DNA from: Gordonia amicalis NBRC 100051 = JCM 11271
GTDB lineage: Bacteria > Actinomycetota > Actinomycetes > Mycobacteriales > Mycobacteriaceae
Direction: 5' to 3'
NCBI RefSeq assembly: GCF_000332995.1
Contig: NZ_BANS01000043.1
Coordinates: 1-50,875, forward strand
Length of the DNA: 50,875 nucleotides
Both the position numbers and the translations under genes were made by a program. Within the stretch, counting starts at the first letter, position 1. Every line of letters begins with the position of its first letter. Of the stretch, positions 1 through 7,904 are shown one piece after another. The notes beneath the pieces were generated by a model. It saw only the letters and a list, made by a program, of their open reading frames with translations, was not told the DNA's origin and did not search any database.

Positions 1-11
1 CGCCCCACGTT

Positions 12-896
12 TCAGAGGAGAGCGGTCAGCACCGCCCACACCACGAACGCCGAGGGCAGCAGGCTGTCGAGGCGGTCCATGATGCCGCCGTGGCCGGGGA
101 GCAGCGTCCCCATGTCCTTGATGCCGAGATCGCGCTTGACCTGTGACTCCACCAGGTCGCCGAGAGTCGCGCACACGACCAGGACGGGTCCCAGGATCAA
201 TCCGATCCACCAGTGGCTGCCGATCAGGAACGTGATGCAGCCGACCGCGCCGACCGTGCCGACGAGCAGCGAACCGACCAGGCCCTCCCACGACTTCTTG
301 GGGCTGATCGCCGGCGCCATGGGGTGTTTGCCGAACAGGACACCGGCGGCATATCCACCGACGTCGGAGCAGACGACGACCACCATGAGCGTCGCGACCC
401 GGGCCGCACCGTCCTCCTGCGTCACCAGGTGGACGCCGAAGGATGCCAGGAGCGGCAGCCAGGCCAGCACGAACACGGTGAGTGCCAGGTCTACGAGATA
501 GTCCTCCGGTGCGTTCGAGATGCCCTGGGCGAGCAGCTTCCACACCATCGACACCAGGACGGTCGCGACGAAGGCGACCAGCACTCCGGTGGGCCCGTAC
601 GGCCAGCTGATCCAGATGATGACCTGGCCGCCGATGAGCAGTGGCCAGAAGGCGACGTTGTACCCGGCGGTGTGCAGCCGCTTGGTGACCTCCCAGGTGG
701 CGATCGCGAACGCGACGGCGACGAGGCCGTACCAGAGCATCGGCGCGAACAGCAGGATCAGGATGATGCTGACCCCGAGCGTGCCTCCGACTGCGATCGC
801 AGCCGGGAGGTCACGACCTGCCCGTGACTTCTTCTCGGGCCCGGACTTCTTCTCGGGCCCGGACTTCTTCTCGGGGTCGGATGCCTTCTCGCTCAC
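12..896 (-). CDS. cdsA: phosphatidate cytidylyltransferase (CDP-diacylglycerol synthase)
   Basis: Converts phosphatidic acid and CTP to CDP-diacylglycerol, the precursor of anionic phospholipids and phosphatidylinositol, at the inner membrane. The 294-residue protein has several hydrophobic segments from about residue 30 to 290. Near the C-terminus is the family signature, visible as SQVKRD, then KDMG, then [12 protein letters not shown]. The N-terminus is a charged cytosolic tail with three near-copies of KKSGPE (18-bp DNA repeat at about 826-879). Its ATG overlaps the frr stop by 4 nt (893-896), so it is the last gene of pyrH-frr-cdsA, the order seen in mycobacteria. The identification is firm; only the tail repeat is unusual. 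Confidence 0.96.
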   Translation of the reverse strand: MSEKASDPEKKSGPEKKSGPEKKSRAGRDLPAAIAVGGTLGVSIILILLFAPMLWYGLVAVAFAIATWEVTKRLHTAGYNVAFWPLLIGGQVIIWISWPYGPTGVLVAFVATVLVSMVWKLLAQGISNAPEDYLVDLALTVFVLAWLPLLASFGVHLVTQEDGAARVATLMVVVVCSDVGGYAAGVLFGKHPMAPAISPKKSWEGLVGSLLVGTVGAVGCITFLIGSHWWIGLILGPVLVVCATLGDLVESQVKRDLGIKDMGTLLPGHGGIMDRLDSLLPSAFVVWAVLTALL

Positions 897-1450
897 ACCT
901 CGAGCAATTCGTCTTCTTTGTGCTTCACCAGCTCGTCGATCTGATGCACGTAGGTGGCCGTGGTCTTGTCCAGTTCCTTCTCGGCACGGGTGACCTCGTC
1001 CTCGCCGGCCTCGCCGTCCTTCTGGATGCGCTTGAGCTCGTCGGCGGCCTTGCGACGCACGTTACGGATGGCGACCTTCGCATCCTCACCCTTGCCCTTG
1101 GCCTGCTTGACCAGGTCGCGACGACGCTCCTCGGTGAGCTGCGGGATGGCGACGCGGATGATCGTGCCGTCGTTGGTCGGGTTCACACCGAGGTCGGAGT
1201 TGCGGATCGCGGTCTCGATGTCTCGCAGCGTCGACGCCTCGTACGGCTTGATGACGACCAGGCGCGGCTCCGGGGTGTTGATCGACGCGACCTGGGTCAC
1301 CGGGGTCATCGCGCCGTAGTACTCGATGTTGATCTTGTTGAACATGGACGGATTCGCCCGTCCGGTGCGGATGGAGCCCATGTCCTCCTTGGCGACGTTG
1401 ACCGCCTTTTCCATCTTCTCCTCGGCGTCGAGCAGCGCGTCGTCGATCAT
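893..1450 (-). CDS. frr: ribosome recycling factor
   Basis: Releases ribosomes from mRNA after termination together with EF-G. The 185-residue length is exactly that of the family, and the sequence has the conserved core [12 protein letters not shown] near residue 26, the [11 protein letters not shown] stretch, and the C-terminal helical KVAIRNVRR region. It lies between pyrH (66 nt upstream) and cdsA (4-nt overlap), the usual bacterial arrangement. The start ATG is followed by [12 protein letters not shown], which fits family N-termini. Nothing is odd. Confidence 0.97.
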   Translation of the reverse strand: MIDDALLDAEEKMEKAVNVAKEDMGSIRTGRANPSMFNKINIEYYGAMTPVTQVASINTPEPRLVVIKPYEASTLRDIETAIRNSDLGVNPTNDGTIIRVAIPQLTEERRRDLVKQAKGKGEDAKVAIRNVRRKAADELKRIQKDGEAGEDEVTRAEKELDKTTATYVHQIDELVKHKEDELLEV

Positions 1451-1516
1451 CTTCGTCCTTGTTCCGTTCGGTAGGGCCTGGCGAGGCCGTGTTCTCGTGC
1501 GGGGCGCGGGTGTTCG

Positions 1517-2287
1517 TCAGGTGCTGACCAGCGTGCCGATCCGGTCTCCGGCCACCGCCCTGGCGATGTTGCCCTGTTGGAGCAAATTGAACACCAAGAT
1601 CGGCATCTTGTTGTCCATACACAGACTGAAGGCGGTCGCGTCGGCGACCTTGAGTTCCTTGTCGAGGACCTCGCGGTGGGTGATCTCGGTGAACATTCGG
1701 GCGTTCGGGTCGGTACGCGGGTCCGCGTCGTAGACCCCGTCGACGGCCTTGGCCATGAGGACCACCTCCGCCTTGATCTCCAGCGCGCGCTGGGCGGCGG
1801 TGGTGTCGGTGGAGAAGTACGGCATGCCCATTCCGGCGCCGAAGATGACCACGCGTCCCTTCTCGAGGTGACGCTGGGCGCGCAGCGGCAGGTACGGCTC
1901 GGCGACCTGACCCATGGTGATGGCGGTCTGCACGCGTGTGCTGATGCCGCGCTTCTCCAGGAAGTCCTGCAGAGCAAGGCAATTCATCACCGTCCCGAGC
2001 ATGCCCATGTAGTCCGAGCGGCTACGGTCGAGGCCACGCTGCTGCAGCTCGGCGCCGCGGAAGAAGTTGCCGCCGCCGATGACGACGGCCACCTGGACAC
2101 CGGAGTTGACGACGTCGGCGATCTGATCGGCCACGGTCGCGACGACGTCCGGGTCCAGACCGACCTCTCCCCCGCCGAACATCTCACCGCCCAGCTTCAA
2201 CAGGACTCGATGGAATCCGGAACGCCCGGACCCGGAACGCTCGGACTTGTCGAGATCGGATGGGGTGGGATCGGGCGCTTCGCTCAT
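1517..2287 (-). CDS. pyrH: UMP kinase
   Basis: Phosphorylates UMP to UDP in pyrimidine nucleotide synthesis; cytosolic hexamer of the amino-acid-kinase fold. Visible motifs are LLKLGGEMF near the N-terminus, [22 protein letters not shown], and the [10 protein letters not shown] region near the C-terminal third. The reading frame extends upstream to 2332, but the ATG at 2287 is preceded by GAGGAAG at good spacing and gives a 256-residue protein, so I chose it. The first roughly 25 residues (Pro/Ser/Asp-rich) are a non-conserved tail. First gene of pyrH-frr-cdsA. Confidence 0.96.
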   Translation of the reverse strand: MSEAPDPTPSDLDKSERSGSGRSGFHRVLLKLGGEMFGGGEVGLDPDVVATVADQIADVVNSGVQVAVVIGGGNFFRGAELQQRGLDRSRSDYMGMLGTVMNCLALQDFLEKRGISTRVQTAITMGQVAEPYLPLRAQRHLEKGRVVIFGAGMGMPYFSTDTTAAQRALEIKAEVVLMAKAVDGVYDADPRTDPNARMFTEITHREVLDKELKVADATAFSLCMDNKMPILVFNLLQQGNIARAVAGDRIGTLVST

Positions 2288-2360
2288 TCGCTTCCTCACT
2301 CGTCGGTTCGGAGAACTATGGTACGTCCTCACCGAATGCGACCCGCGACACGCGTAGGTG

Positions 2361-3385
2361 TCAGCGTGCGAGCGCCGCGCGGAACTGGGGCCAGGCGCGG
2401 TGCAGTTCGTCCTGCCAGTACGGCCACGAGTGGGTGCCGCCGGGGTAAAGGTGGAAGGTCGCCGGCACCCCGACCTCGCGCAGCCGGCGCTGGAGGTTGC
2501 GCGTGCACTCGGCCGTCGCGGTCTCGATCACCGCACCGACGGCGAGCTGATCGAACAGTTTGGAGAGGTTCCCGTCGATGCCCGGGCCATCGATCGTGTC
2601 GTAGCGCCCAGGTGTGCCGGAACCATTGGACACATAGATCGACTTGCCGCGAAACGACGCCGCGTGCACATACGGGTCGTTGGCCCGCCATGCCGGACTC
2701 GTCGGCGGCCCCCACATGTTGAGGGTGTTGCCGTGGCCGCGTCCCTCCACGACCATTCGCACGACCGCCTGGCCCATCGGGTCGCTGGTCTGGGCACACC
2801 CGCTGAACGAGCCGAGCGCCTCGTACAGTTCGGGGGCGTGCAGCGAGAGCTGGAACACCGAGGCCCCGGCCATCGAGATGCCCGCGATCGCGTTGCGGCC
2901 GTTCCCGTCGAGACGACGGTCGATCACCGCGGGCAGTTCCGAGGTGAGAAACGTGGCCCATTTTTGCACCCCGAGCACGGGATCCGGATGCTGCCAGTCG
3001 GTGAAGTAACTCGCGGTGCCACCCATGGGTACGACCACGTTGACGTTCTGATCGGCGAAGTACGTCCGGATGTCCGTGCGGTCGAACCAGCTGCTGCCGC
3101 CGTCACCGCCGGCGGCGCCGTTCAGCAGGTACAGCGTGGGCGCCGGCCGATCCCCTCGTGCGGGAAGAACTTTGACGGTCACCGTCTGACGCATCGCCGT
3201 CGACCGCACCGCCAGGTCGATCTCACCCGCAGGCTGCACGTGTTCGGCGACGATCGACGCCGGGTTCGGCTCCGCGGCAGCACGGCTGGGCAGACCGACC
3301 ATCATCGCCAGCACGACAGCGCGACGAGACCCACTGCACCGAACATGCGGCGACCGTTCACCCCGGTGAGACCTTGTTCGTTCAT
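2361..3385 (-). CDS. secreted antigen-85/mycolyltransferase-like esterase (signal peptide probably frameshifted)
   Basis: An alpha/beta-hydrolase of the antigen 85 (corynomycolyl/mycolyltransferase) type, which in this lineage moves mycolates onto trehalose or arabinogalactan outside the membrane. The nucleophile elbow GISMAGAS, the upstream [11 protein letters not shown] and PMGG segments, and the C-terminal histidine in GGTHSWPYW are all present. The mature part begins after a signal-peptide-like [12 protein letters not shown]. An ATG at 3385 encodes [20 protein letters not shown], a good signal-peptide start with coding-like GC3, but it is one base out of frame with the mature part. The switch is near 3314. 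An in-frame GTG at 3389 exists, but its codons have poor GC3. Either a base is missing in the sequence or the gene is lightly damaged. Confidence 0.75.
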
Positions 3386-3691
3386 CCACTCCGCTTTCCC
3401 ACAGCACCACAGCGATGCGATCCGCATCACAGGCGATGCGGAGGCAGTCTGCCGGACGAGAGCGACGGTGTCCACCAGGGGACCAACTGACATCAGATGT
3501 GGTCAATTGTCCAGGAAGCCTGACATTTTCACCAGAACGAGGCCCATCCGTCGGAACCCCGTTACATCGTCGACCAATCTCATGTAGCGTCCGGGCGACC
3601 GTCGAAGTGCTATAAGTCACCTGAATGACAAGCGCCTCGAAACCCGGTTCACCCGGTAGCAAATCCCCTTCAGCAAAGAGGTGGTCACACG
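3386..3691. other. intergenic region between esterase and PapA-like gene
   Basis: About 300 bp between divergent genes. No convincing gene is visible; ORFs crossing it have poor codon-position GC. A TATAAG at 3611-3616 could be a -10 element for the rightward acyltransferase, and AGAGGTGG just before the ATG at 3692 is a plausible ribosome binding site. No clear -35 or operator was recognised. Confidence 0.4.
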
Positions 3692-4050
3692 ATGATTAAG
3701 TTCGGACTGATCGAGGAGTGGGACCCGCGCCCCGGTCATCTGACGAGTTGGGTGGCCTCACTCGCCTCGGTCACCGCCGCCGGACAGGCGCCCGCCCATC
3801 CCGTCCCCGCGTCGCATTAGCAGGAGGAATACCTGAAAGTTGCGTGGCGCAACGAATCCGCCGGTTTCCGGTTCGCCCGGTTGTGCCTCATGGCATTCGA
3901 CGTCGCGGCCCCGCTGGATGTGGAGGCGATGACCACGGCGGTCAACGAGTTCATCCGGCGTCACGACAGCTTCCGTTCGTGGTTCTCGATCGAGAACGAC
4001 GGTTCGGTGCTTCGTCATCTCGTGCCGACCGAGGACATCGAGATGGTGCC
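3692..4050 (+). pseudogene. PapA-like acyltransferase (condensation-domain fold), 5' fragment
   Basis: N-terminal part of a PapA-type acyltransferase, the family that esterifies acyltrehaloses and other surface lipids in mycobacteria. The ATG at 3692 starts MIKFGLIEEWDPRPG, which resembles PapA N-termini, and RRHDSFRSWF is the conserved early motif. Two lesions are visible. An in-frame TAG at 3818-3820 (codon 43) sits where PapA relatives have Gln-like residues (CAG to TAG would explain it). The frame is then cut at 4050 by the Tn3-family element. The second half resumes at 13331. The rejoined product would be about 473 residues, normal for the family. A downstream restart at 3881 is possible but would lack the N-terminus. 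Confidence 0.85.
4046..4050. repeat. target-site duplication, left copy (GTGCC)
   Basis: GTGCC directly precedes the left terminal repeat and recurs directly after the right one (13331-13335). Five bases is the normal duplication length for Tn3-family transposition. Deleting the element plus one copy restores the codons for Val-Pro-Val-Asp in the acyltransferase. Confidence 0.92.
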
Positions 4051-4088
4051 GGCATGTGGGGTCCAGTTGAGCGAAGACTGGCGTTAGC
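4051..4088 (+). repeat. left terminal inverted repeat (38 bp)
   Basis: Starts GGCATGTGGGGTCC and ends GACTGGCGTTAGC. It matches the reverse complement of 13293-13330 perfectly, and identity continues to 4094. The inner half resembles the inner half of the Tn3 repeat (GAACGAAAACTCACGTTAAG) at the same distance from the tip, which fixes the length at 38. The outer tip differs from the usual GGGG. Confidence 0.92.
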
Positions 4089-4417
4089 GAGTGCTGGTGT
4101 GGTGATGCCCAGAGGATCCCTCGGGGCATCGGATTCGGGCCAGATAAATCGGCTCGTAGCGCTCGGTCGCGACGAAACGGTGCCTGCGGCGACTTCCCTG
4201 GGTGGCCGGCGTGTCGCCTGGTTGAGGAGTGAGAGTCGTTCGCGTGGAAGGATTTTCGCCTTCTGCCCATTTTTTCTGCGGAAACTGGCGCTAAGCATCT
4301 ACCGCACATAGTGACGCACTATGTGCGGTAGTCTCGGGCGAGTCCTGGCGCGATGCGTCTCGTGGGCGGGGGCGACTCGGGAAACTATCTGCGGTAGTGC
4401 GTGGGGAGGTCGGTGGG
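4089..4417. other. left subterminal non-coding region of the transposon
   Basis: About 330 bp without a credible gene between the left repeat and the recombinase. It contains the palindromic recombination site (4299-4331) and its extra repeat (4384-4398), described separately. A short 7-bp inverted repeat, GATGCCC...GGGCATC, is visible near 4104-4130. Nothing else was recognised. Confidence 0.5.
4299..4398. other. candidate cointegrate-resolution site (TnpI-type)
   Basis: A perfect palindrome with 15-bp arms (CTACCGCACATAGTG / CACTATGTGCGGTAG) around ACG lies at 4299-4331. A further direct copy of one arm, ACTAT-C-TGCGGTAGT with one difference, is at 4384-4398, immediately upstream of the recombinase start. 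An inverted pair plus accessory directly repeated arms next to the gene is the arrangement of TnpI resolution sites in Tn4430-like elements. The function is inferred from position and architecture. Confidence 0.7.
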
Positions 4418-5356
4418 ATGGGACAGGTTCGGAGGCTGCCGCGGTCGGCGGGTGGTGTGCGGCTGGCCGATGCGGTGCGGATCTATCTGGCGACGATCAC
4501 GGTGCCGAACACGCGCGCGACGTACGCGGCGGCGCTGGTTCGCCTCGTCGCCGACTTCGGGGCGGATACGGATGTGGCGCTGCTGGGTTCGGAGCCGGAT
4601 CGGGTGAGTGGGTGGTTCACGTTCGTGTGGGGTGGCAAGTCGGCGAAGACGTTCAACATCCGGTTGACCGCGCTGGGGTCGGCGTGCGGGTACTGGCGGG
4701 AGCAGCAGTGGCTGGCCGGTGATCCGCTGGTGCGGCTGCGGGCACGGCCCGCGCCGCCCGACACCAGCAAGGCGCTGAGCCGGGACCGCGTCGCGGAGAT
4801 CTTGGGATCGGATGCGGGCCTGCGGCAGCGGGTGTTGTGGCATTTGCTGTATGAGTCCTCGGCGCGTGCCGAGGAGGTGTTGATGCTGGATGTGCCCGAT
4901 CTCGACATCGCGAACCGGTGTGCGGTGGTGACCCGTAAGGGTGGGGCGCGTGAGGTCATCGCGTGGCAGACCGGCACTTCACGGTTGTTGCCGCGGATGC
5001 TGGCGGGCCGCAGGACCGGCCCGTTGTTCCTCACCGACCGCAGGGCCCGCCCCTCGGTGGCCCGCAACGATGTCGACCCGGTGACGGGCCGGGCCAGGTT
5101 GTCCTACCGGCGCGCGGCCGAGCTGTTCGAGGCCCACACCGGGCACTACGACAACGGCCCGTACACGCTGCACCAGTTGCGGCATTCCCGGTTGACGCAC
5201 GCGGCCGAGGACGGCGCGTCGACGCCGCTGCTGATGAAGCTGTCGGGGCACACGTCGGTGCGCAGCCTCGCCAAGTACGCGAGGGTCTCCGACGAGGGGC
5301 TGCGGCGCTATCAGGCCGACACCGACCCGGCCGCGCGTCGCCGTCCGGGTCGCTGA
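4418..5356 (+). CDS. tyrosine site-specific recombinase (TnpI-like resolvase)
   Basis: Likely resolves cointegrates made by the Tn3 transposase. The 312-residue protein has an N-terminal SAM-like core-binding part and a C-terminal catalytic domain with the tyrosine-recombinase residues: Arg in ESSARAEEV, HQLRHSRLTH (HxxR), LSGHTS and the nucleophile Tyr in LAKYARVS. The frame opens at GTG 4397, but ATG 4418 has GGGAGGT 8 nt upstream and leaves the last arm repeat outside the gene. It sits just inside the left repeat, opposite tnpA. It could be an integrase from another element, but the adjacent palindromic site argues for resolution. Confidence 0.85.
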   Translation: MGQVRRLPRSAGGVRLADAVRIYLATITVPNTRATYAAALVRLVADFGADTDVALLGSEPDRVSGWFTFVWGGKSAKTFNIRLTALGSACGYWREQQWLAGDPLVRLRARPAPPDTSKALSRDRVAEILGSDAGLRQRVLWHLLYESSARAEEVLMLDVPDLDIANRCAVVTRKGGAREVIAWQTGTSRLLPRMLAGRRTGPLFLTDRRARPSVARNDVDPVTGRARLSYRRAAELFEAHTGHYDNGPYTLHQLRHSRLTHAAEDGASTPLLMKLSGHTSVRSLAKYARVSDEGLRRYQADTDPAARRRPGR

Positions 5357-5379
5357 GCCTGCCGACGGGATCGAAACGG

Positions 5380-6192
5380 TCAGGTCGTCGCGGGGCCGGT
5401 GCTGCCGTGGCTGGTTTGTTGTGGTCGGGGTAGCGGCAGGAGTCGGTGGTCGGTGGTGAACACGCGCCGCACGAGTCCGAGAGTCACGACGACGGTGGTG
5501 GTGGATACCGATGCCAGGACCAGGAACATGACGACGGCTTGCAGCCGCACGGCCTGTACCGGTGCGACGCCCGCGAGGATGAGTCCGGTCATCGCTCCGG
5601 GCAGGAATACCAGGCCGGTGGCTTTGGTGGTTTCGATCTGCGGTGTCAGCGCCGAGCGCAGTGCCGCGCGCACGTACGGTCGGGCGGCTTGGCTGGAGGG
5701 TTGGCCGAGTGCGAGCCGGGCCTCGACCTCGTCGCGCTTGTCGCGCAGTTCCTCGACGAGGCGGCGGGCGGCCAGCACGGTGGCGGTCATGGAGTTGCCG
5801 ACCATCATCCCGGCGATGGGGACCAGGGTGCGTGCTTCCAGGGGAAGGACCCGGAATCCGAAGACGACGCCGAGGGTGATCGCGGCGGCGGCGGCGAACG
5901 CGGTGATGGTCAGCGCCATGATGCGGGGGAACTCGGGTGCGCGTCGGCGGGCGACGTCGCCGGCGTAGGCGACCATCGCCGCGGTCCACAGCCACGACCA
6001 CGCCAGTGACCGGCCGGGTTCGAGCAGCAGGCTCAGCGCGGCCCCGACCAGCAGCAGCTGAACCAGCGCCCGGACCGCGGCCCACAGGATCTGCCGGTGC
6101 AAGCCGAGGCGCTGCCACAGCGAGATCGTGGCGGCGACCCCGACCAGGGCCAGGGAGGTCGCCAGCCCGGCGATGCTGATCAGATCGTTCAC
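5380..6192 (-). CDS. FetB/UPF0014-family ABC exporter permease
   Basis: Membrane subunit of a FetAB-type ABC transporter; the E. coli system exports iron and protects against oxidative stress. About 270 residues with several membrane helices, including SLALVGVAATISLW, a TLVPIAGMMVGNSMTATVLAARRL segment typical of UPF0014, and FLPGAMTGLILAG. The frame extends to 6318, but the GTG at 6192 overlaps the ATPase stop (GTGA, 6189-6192) and begins VNDLISIAGL, so translation is coupled to the ATPase. The substrate in this host is unknown; iron is a family-based inference. Confidence 0.85.
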   Translation of the reverse strand: MNDLISIAGLATSLALVGVAATISLWQRLGLHRQILWAAVRALVQLLLVGAALSLLLEPGRSLAWSWLWTAAMVAYAGDVARRRAPEFPRIMALTITAFAAAAAITLGVVFGFRVLPLEARTLVPIAGMMVGNSMTATVLAARRLVEELRDKRDEVEARLALGQPSSQAARPYVRAALRSALTPQIETTKATGLVFLPGAMTGLILAGVAPVQAVRLQAVVMFLVLASVSTTTVVVTLGLVRRVFTTDHRLLPLPRPQQTSHGSTGPATT

Positions 6193-6872
6193 GATGGGAT
6201 CTCCTCGAGGGTGTCCGGTGGCGGGTTGACCGGGTCGAGGCCGACGCATCGTCCGGCGTCGATGCGTAGCACCCGGTCGGCGACACGCCGGACCTGCTGT
6301 GGATCGTGGGTCACCCACAGCACGGTCACTCCGTCGCCTGCCAGCCCGAGTACCGCGCGTTCCACGATGTCTACGGCCGATTCGTCGAGTGCGGAGGTGG
6401 GTTCATCGAGCAGCAAGACCTCGGGTCCGGTGATCAGGGTGCGCGCCAGGCACATTCGCTGCGCCTCACCCCCGGACAGCGCGGTCGCGTCGCGGTCGAG
6501 CCAGGACCCGGACAGCCCGACCCGCGCCAGCACCTCCCGCATGCGCGGCGGATCCGCGTCCGGGTCGGCGGTGTGCAGGTTCTCGGCGATCGTGCCGGGA
6601 AATGGTGTGGGTCGCTGGAACACTATGCCCACCTGTCGGCGCAGCCGCAGGGGATCGAGTTCGGCGATATCGCGGCCACCGTAGAGCACGCGTCCCGTGG
6701 TGGGAATCTCGAGCCGATTGCACAGCCGTAGCAGCGTGGACTTTCCCGACCCCGAGGGCCCGTAAATGGCCGTCACACCGTGGCCGGGGACGACCGCGCT
6801 GAACCCATCGAGCGCACGCACACTGTCGCGCACCACCACGACATCGTCGAACCCGAAGTCTGCCGCACTCAT
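6189..6872 (-). CDS. FetA-like ABC transporter ATPase
   Basis: Energises the UPF0014 permease encoded immediately downstream. The 227-residue nucleotide-binding domain shows Walker A GPSGSGKST, signature LSGGEAQR, Walker B EVLLLDEPTSALDE and H-loop VTHD. ATG 6872 has GAGGT close upstream and starts MSAADFGF; the frame runs to 7076 but upstream residues are non-coding in character and would cross the operator. A perfect 28-bp palindrome lies 49 bp upstream of this start (6921-6948), so expression is probably under the element's PadR regulator. Confidence 0.88.
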   Translation of the reverse strand: MSAADFGFDDVVVVRDSVRALDGFSAVVPGHGVTAIYGPSGSGKSTLLRLCNRLEIPTTGRVLYGGRDIAELDPLRLRRQVGIVFQRPTPFPGTIAENLHTADPDADPPRMREVLARVGLSGSWLDRDATALSGGEAQRMCLARTLITGPEVLLLDEPTSALDESAVDIVERAVLGLAGDGVTVLWVTHDPQQVRRVADRVLRIDAGRCVGLDPVNPPPDTLEEIPS

Positions 6873-6920
6873 CCGACCTCCTCGAACCCCGGGCAGCCCA
6901 GCTGCATACCTGGGAAACAC

Positions 6921-6948
6921 TATCGGAGTTCGATATCGTGAGTCGATA
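6921..6948. promoter_or_regulatory. putative PadR operator between fetA-like gene and rightward cargo
   Basis: Perfect TATCG-N5-CGATATCG-N5-CGATA pattern of 28 bp. The same pattern occurs before the APC permease (7867-7894), and a half version occurs before padR. It lies between divergent genes and could control both. The assignment to PadR is an inference from co-location. Confidence 0.7.
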
Positions 6949-6984
6949 TCTTGTTGTGTGGGTGCGAGCGATGGGCTCGTGATC

Positions 6985-7098
6985 GTGACGAAGGGTGCGC
7001 AATTGTCTGTGCTGACACGTCGTAGGTTCCTGATCGGGCTCGGTGCGGTGCCGCTGGCGGTGGCCGCGTGCGGCACCGAGGATCACCCAGCGCCGTGA
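6985..7098 (+). CDS. small Tat-signal/lipoprotein-like peptide (37 aa)
   Basis: Short frame reading, from GTG 6985, VTKGAQLSVL, then TRRRFLIGLGAVPLAVAACG and ending TEDHPAP. It has a twin-arginine motif RRRFL, a hydrophobic core and a lipobox-like AVAAC, so a mature peptide of only about nine residues would be left on a lipidated Cys. Its TGA overlaps the GTG of the PAP2 gene (7095-7098), which suggests coupled translation. No strong ribosome binding site is visible, and GTG 6979 or 6958 could also start it. It may be a remnant of a longer lipoprotein or a translational leader. Confidence 0.45.
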   Translation: MTKGAQLSVLTRRRFLIGLGAVPLAVAACGTEDHPAP

Positions 7099-7742
7099 CT
7101 TCCCCGGCGTGGAAGAGGCTTGCTGCGGCCTCGGTGATGCTGATGGTGCTCCTTGGCGTGGGGGCGGCGGCAACGAGCACCGAGGTGACGCGATGGGGTA
7201 TCGCGGTCGATGACGCGGTGGCCGGGTGGCGTAACGGGGTGTCGACCGCGCTGTCGATCGCCGCGACGCACGCGGCGTCCGCGGCGGTCGGGGTCGCGGC
7301 GACGATCCTGGCTCCGGCCGCACTGTGGTGGCGCCGCCGAGGTCGCGACGCGGTACAGACACTGCTGGTGCTCGGCGGTGCGCTGATGATCGCGTCCGTG
7401 ATCAAGCTGGGTGTGGCCGAGGCCCGGCCCCCGAGCCGGCTGTGGGTGATCGCTCCCGACAACGCACAGAGCTTCCCCAGCGGCCACACCACCCTCGCGG
7501 CCGCCGCCGCGCTGGCCGCGGTGCTCGTGACGCAGGGCGGCTGGCGCATCCTGGCTGGGGCCGTCGGCGCCACCGCAACCCTGGTCGTGGCGGCGGCCCG
7601 GGTGTATCTGGGCGTGCACTACCCCATTGATGTCCTCGGTGGCGTACTGGCCGCCATCTGCGCGGCGTTGCTGGCCGCCGGTCTGGTCGAACTGCCACCC
7701 CTGCGCCGTCACCTGCGCACCCCGGCCGTCTCCCGTCCCTGA
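7095..7742 (+). CDS. PAP2-superfamily membrane phosphatase
   Basis: Probably removes phosphate from a membrane lipid such as an isoprenoid or phosphatidate phosphate on the outer face of the membrane. The 215-residue protein has the three PAP2 motifs in order: K-x6-RP as KLGVAEARPP, PSGHTT, and R-x5-H-x3-D as RVYLGVHYPID, between membrane helices. The GTG at 7095 overlaps the stop of the preceding small peptide; an in-frame upstream start at 7068 is less likely. It lies downstream of the 6921-6948 operator and is part of the transposon cargo. Confidence 0.85.
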   Translation: MTSPAWKRLAAASVMLMVLLGVGAAATSTEVTRWGIAVDDAVAGWRNGVSTALSIAATHAASAAVGVAATILAPAALWWRRRGRDAVQTLLVLGGALMIASVIKLGVAEARPPSRLWVIAPDNAQSFPSGHTTLAAAAALAAVLVTQGGWRILAGAVGATATLVVAAARVYLGVHYPIDVLGGVLAAICAALLAAGLVELPPLRRHLRTPAVSRP

Positions 7743-7866
7743 TCCCGGTGGGCACCGCCGGATCCCCTGCCCCAGCCGGTGTCACGCATCGGCATCCGGC
7801 GACACACACGTCCGACAGAGTGGTCGACTCGCGAACCGACGGGTGGCGACCAACACGCCGCGCGTA

Positions 7867-7894
7867 TATCGTCTCCCGATATCGGAGAACGATA
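7867..7894. promoter_or_regulatory. putative PadR operator upstream of APC permease
   Basis: TATCG-TCTCC-CGATATCG-GAGAA-CGATA, a 28-bp palindrome in the conserved bases, ending 10 bp before the permease start and partly next to its ribosome binding site. The position would block transcription start or elongation when occupied. Confidence 0.72.
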
Positions 7895-7904
7895 GGAGAA
7901 ACCG

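Noticed and set aside
3692..4050. Amber codon read through as pyrrolysine or another recoded residue
   Set aside because: The gene is also cut by a transposon, and I see no recoding signal; a simple nonsense mutation is the better explanation.
4418..5356. Integrase marking an integrated prophage or ICE
   Set aside because: The gene lies inside Tn3 repeats with its own palindromic site; no phage or conjugation genes and no tRNA target are present.
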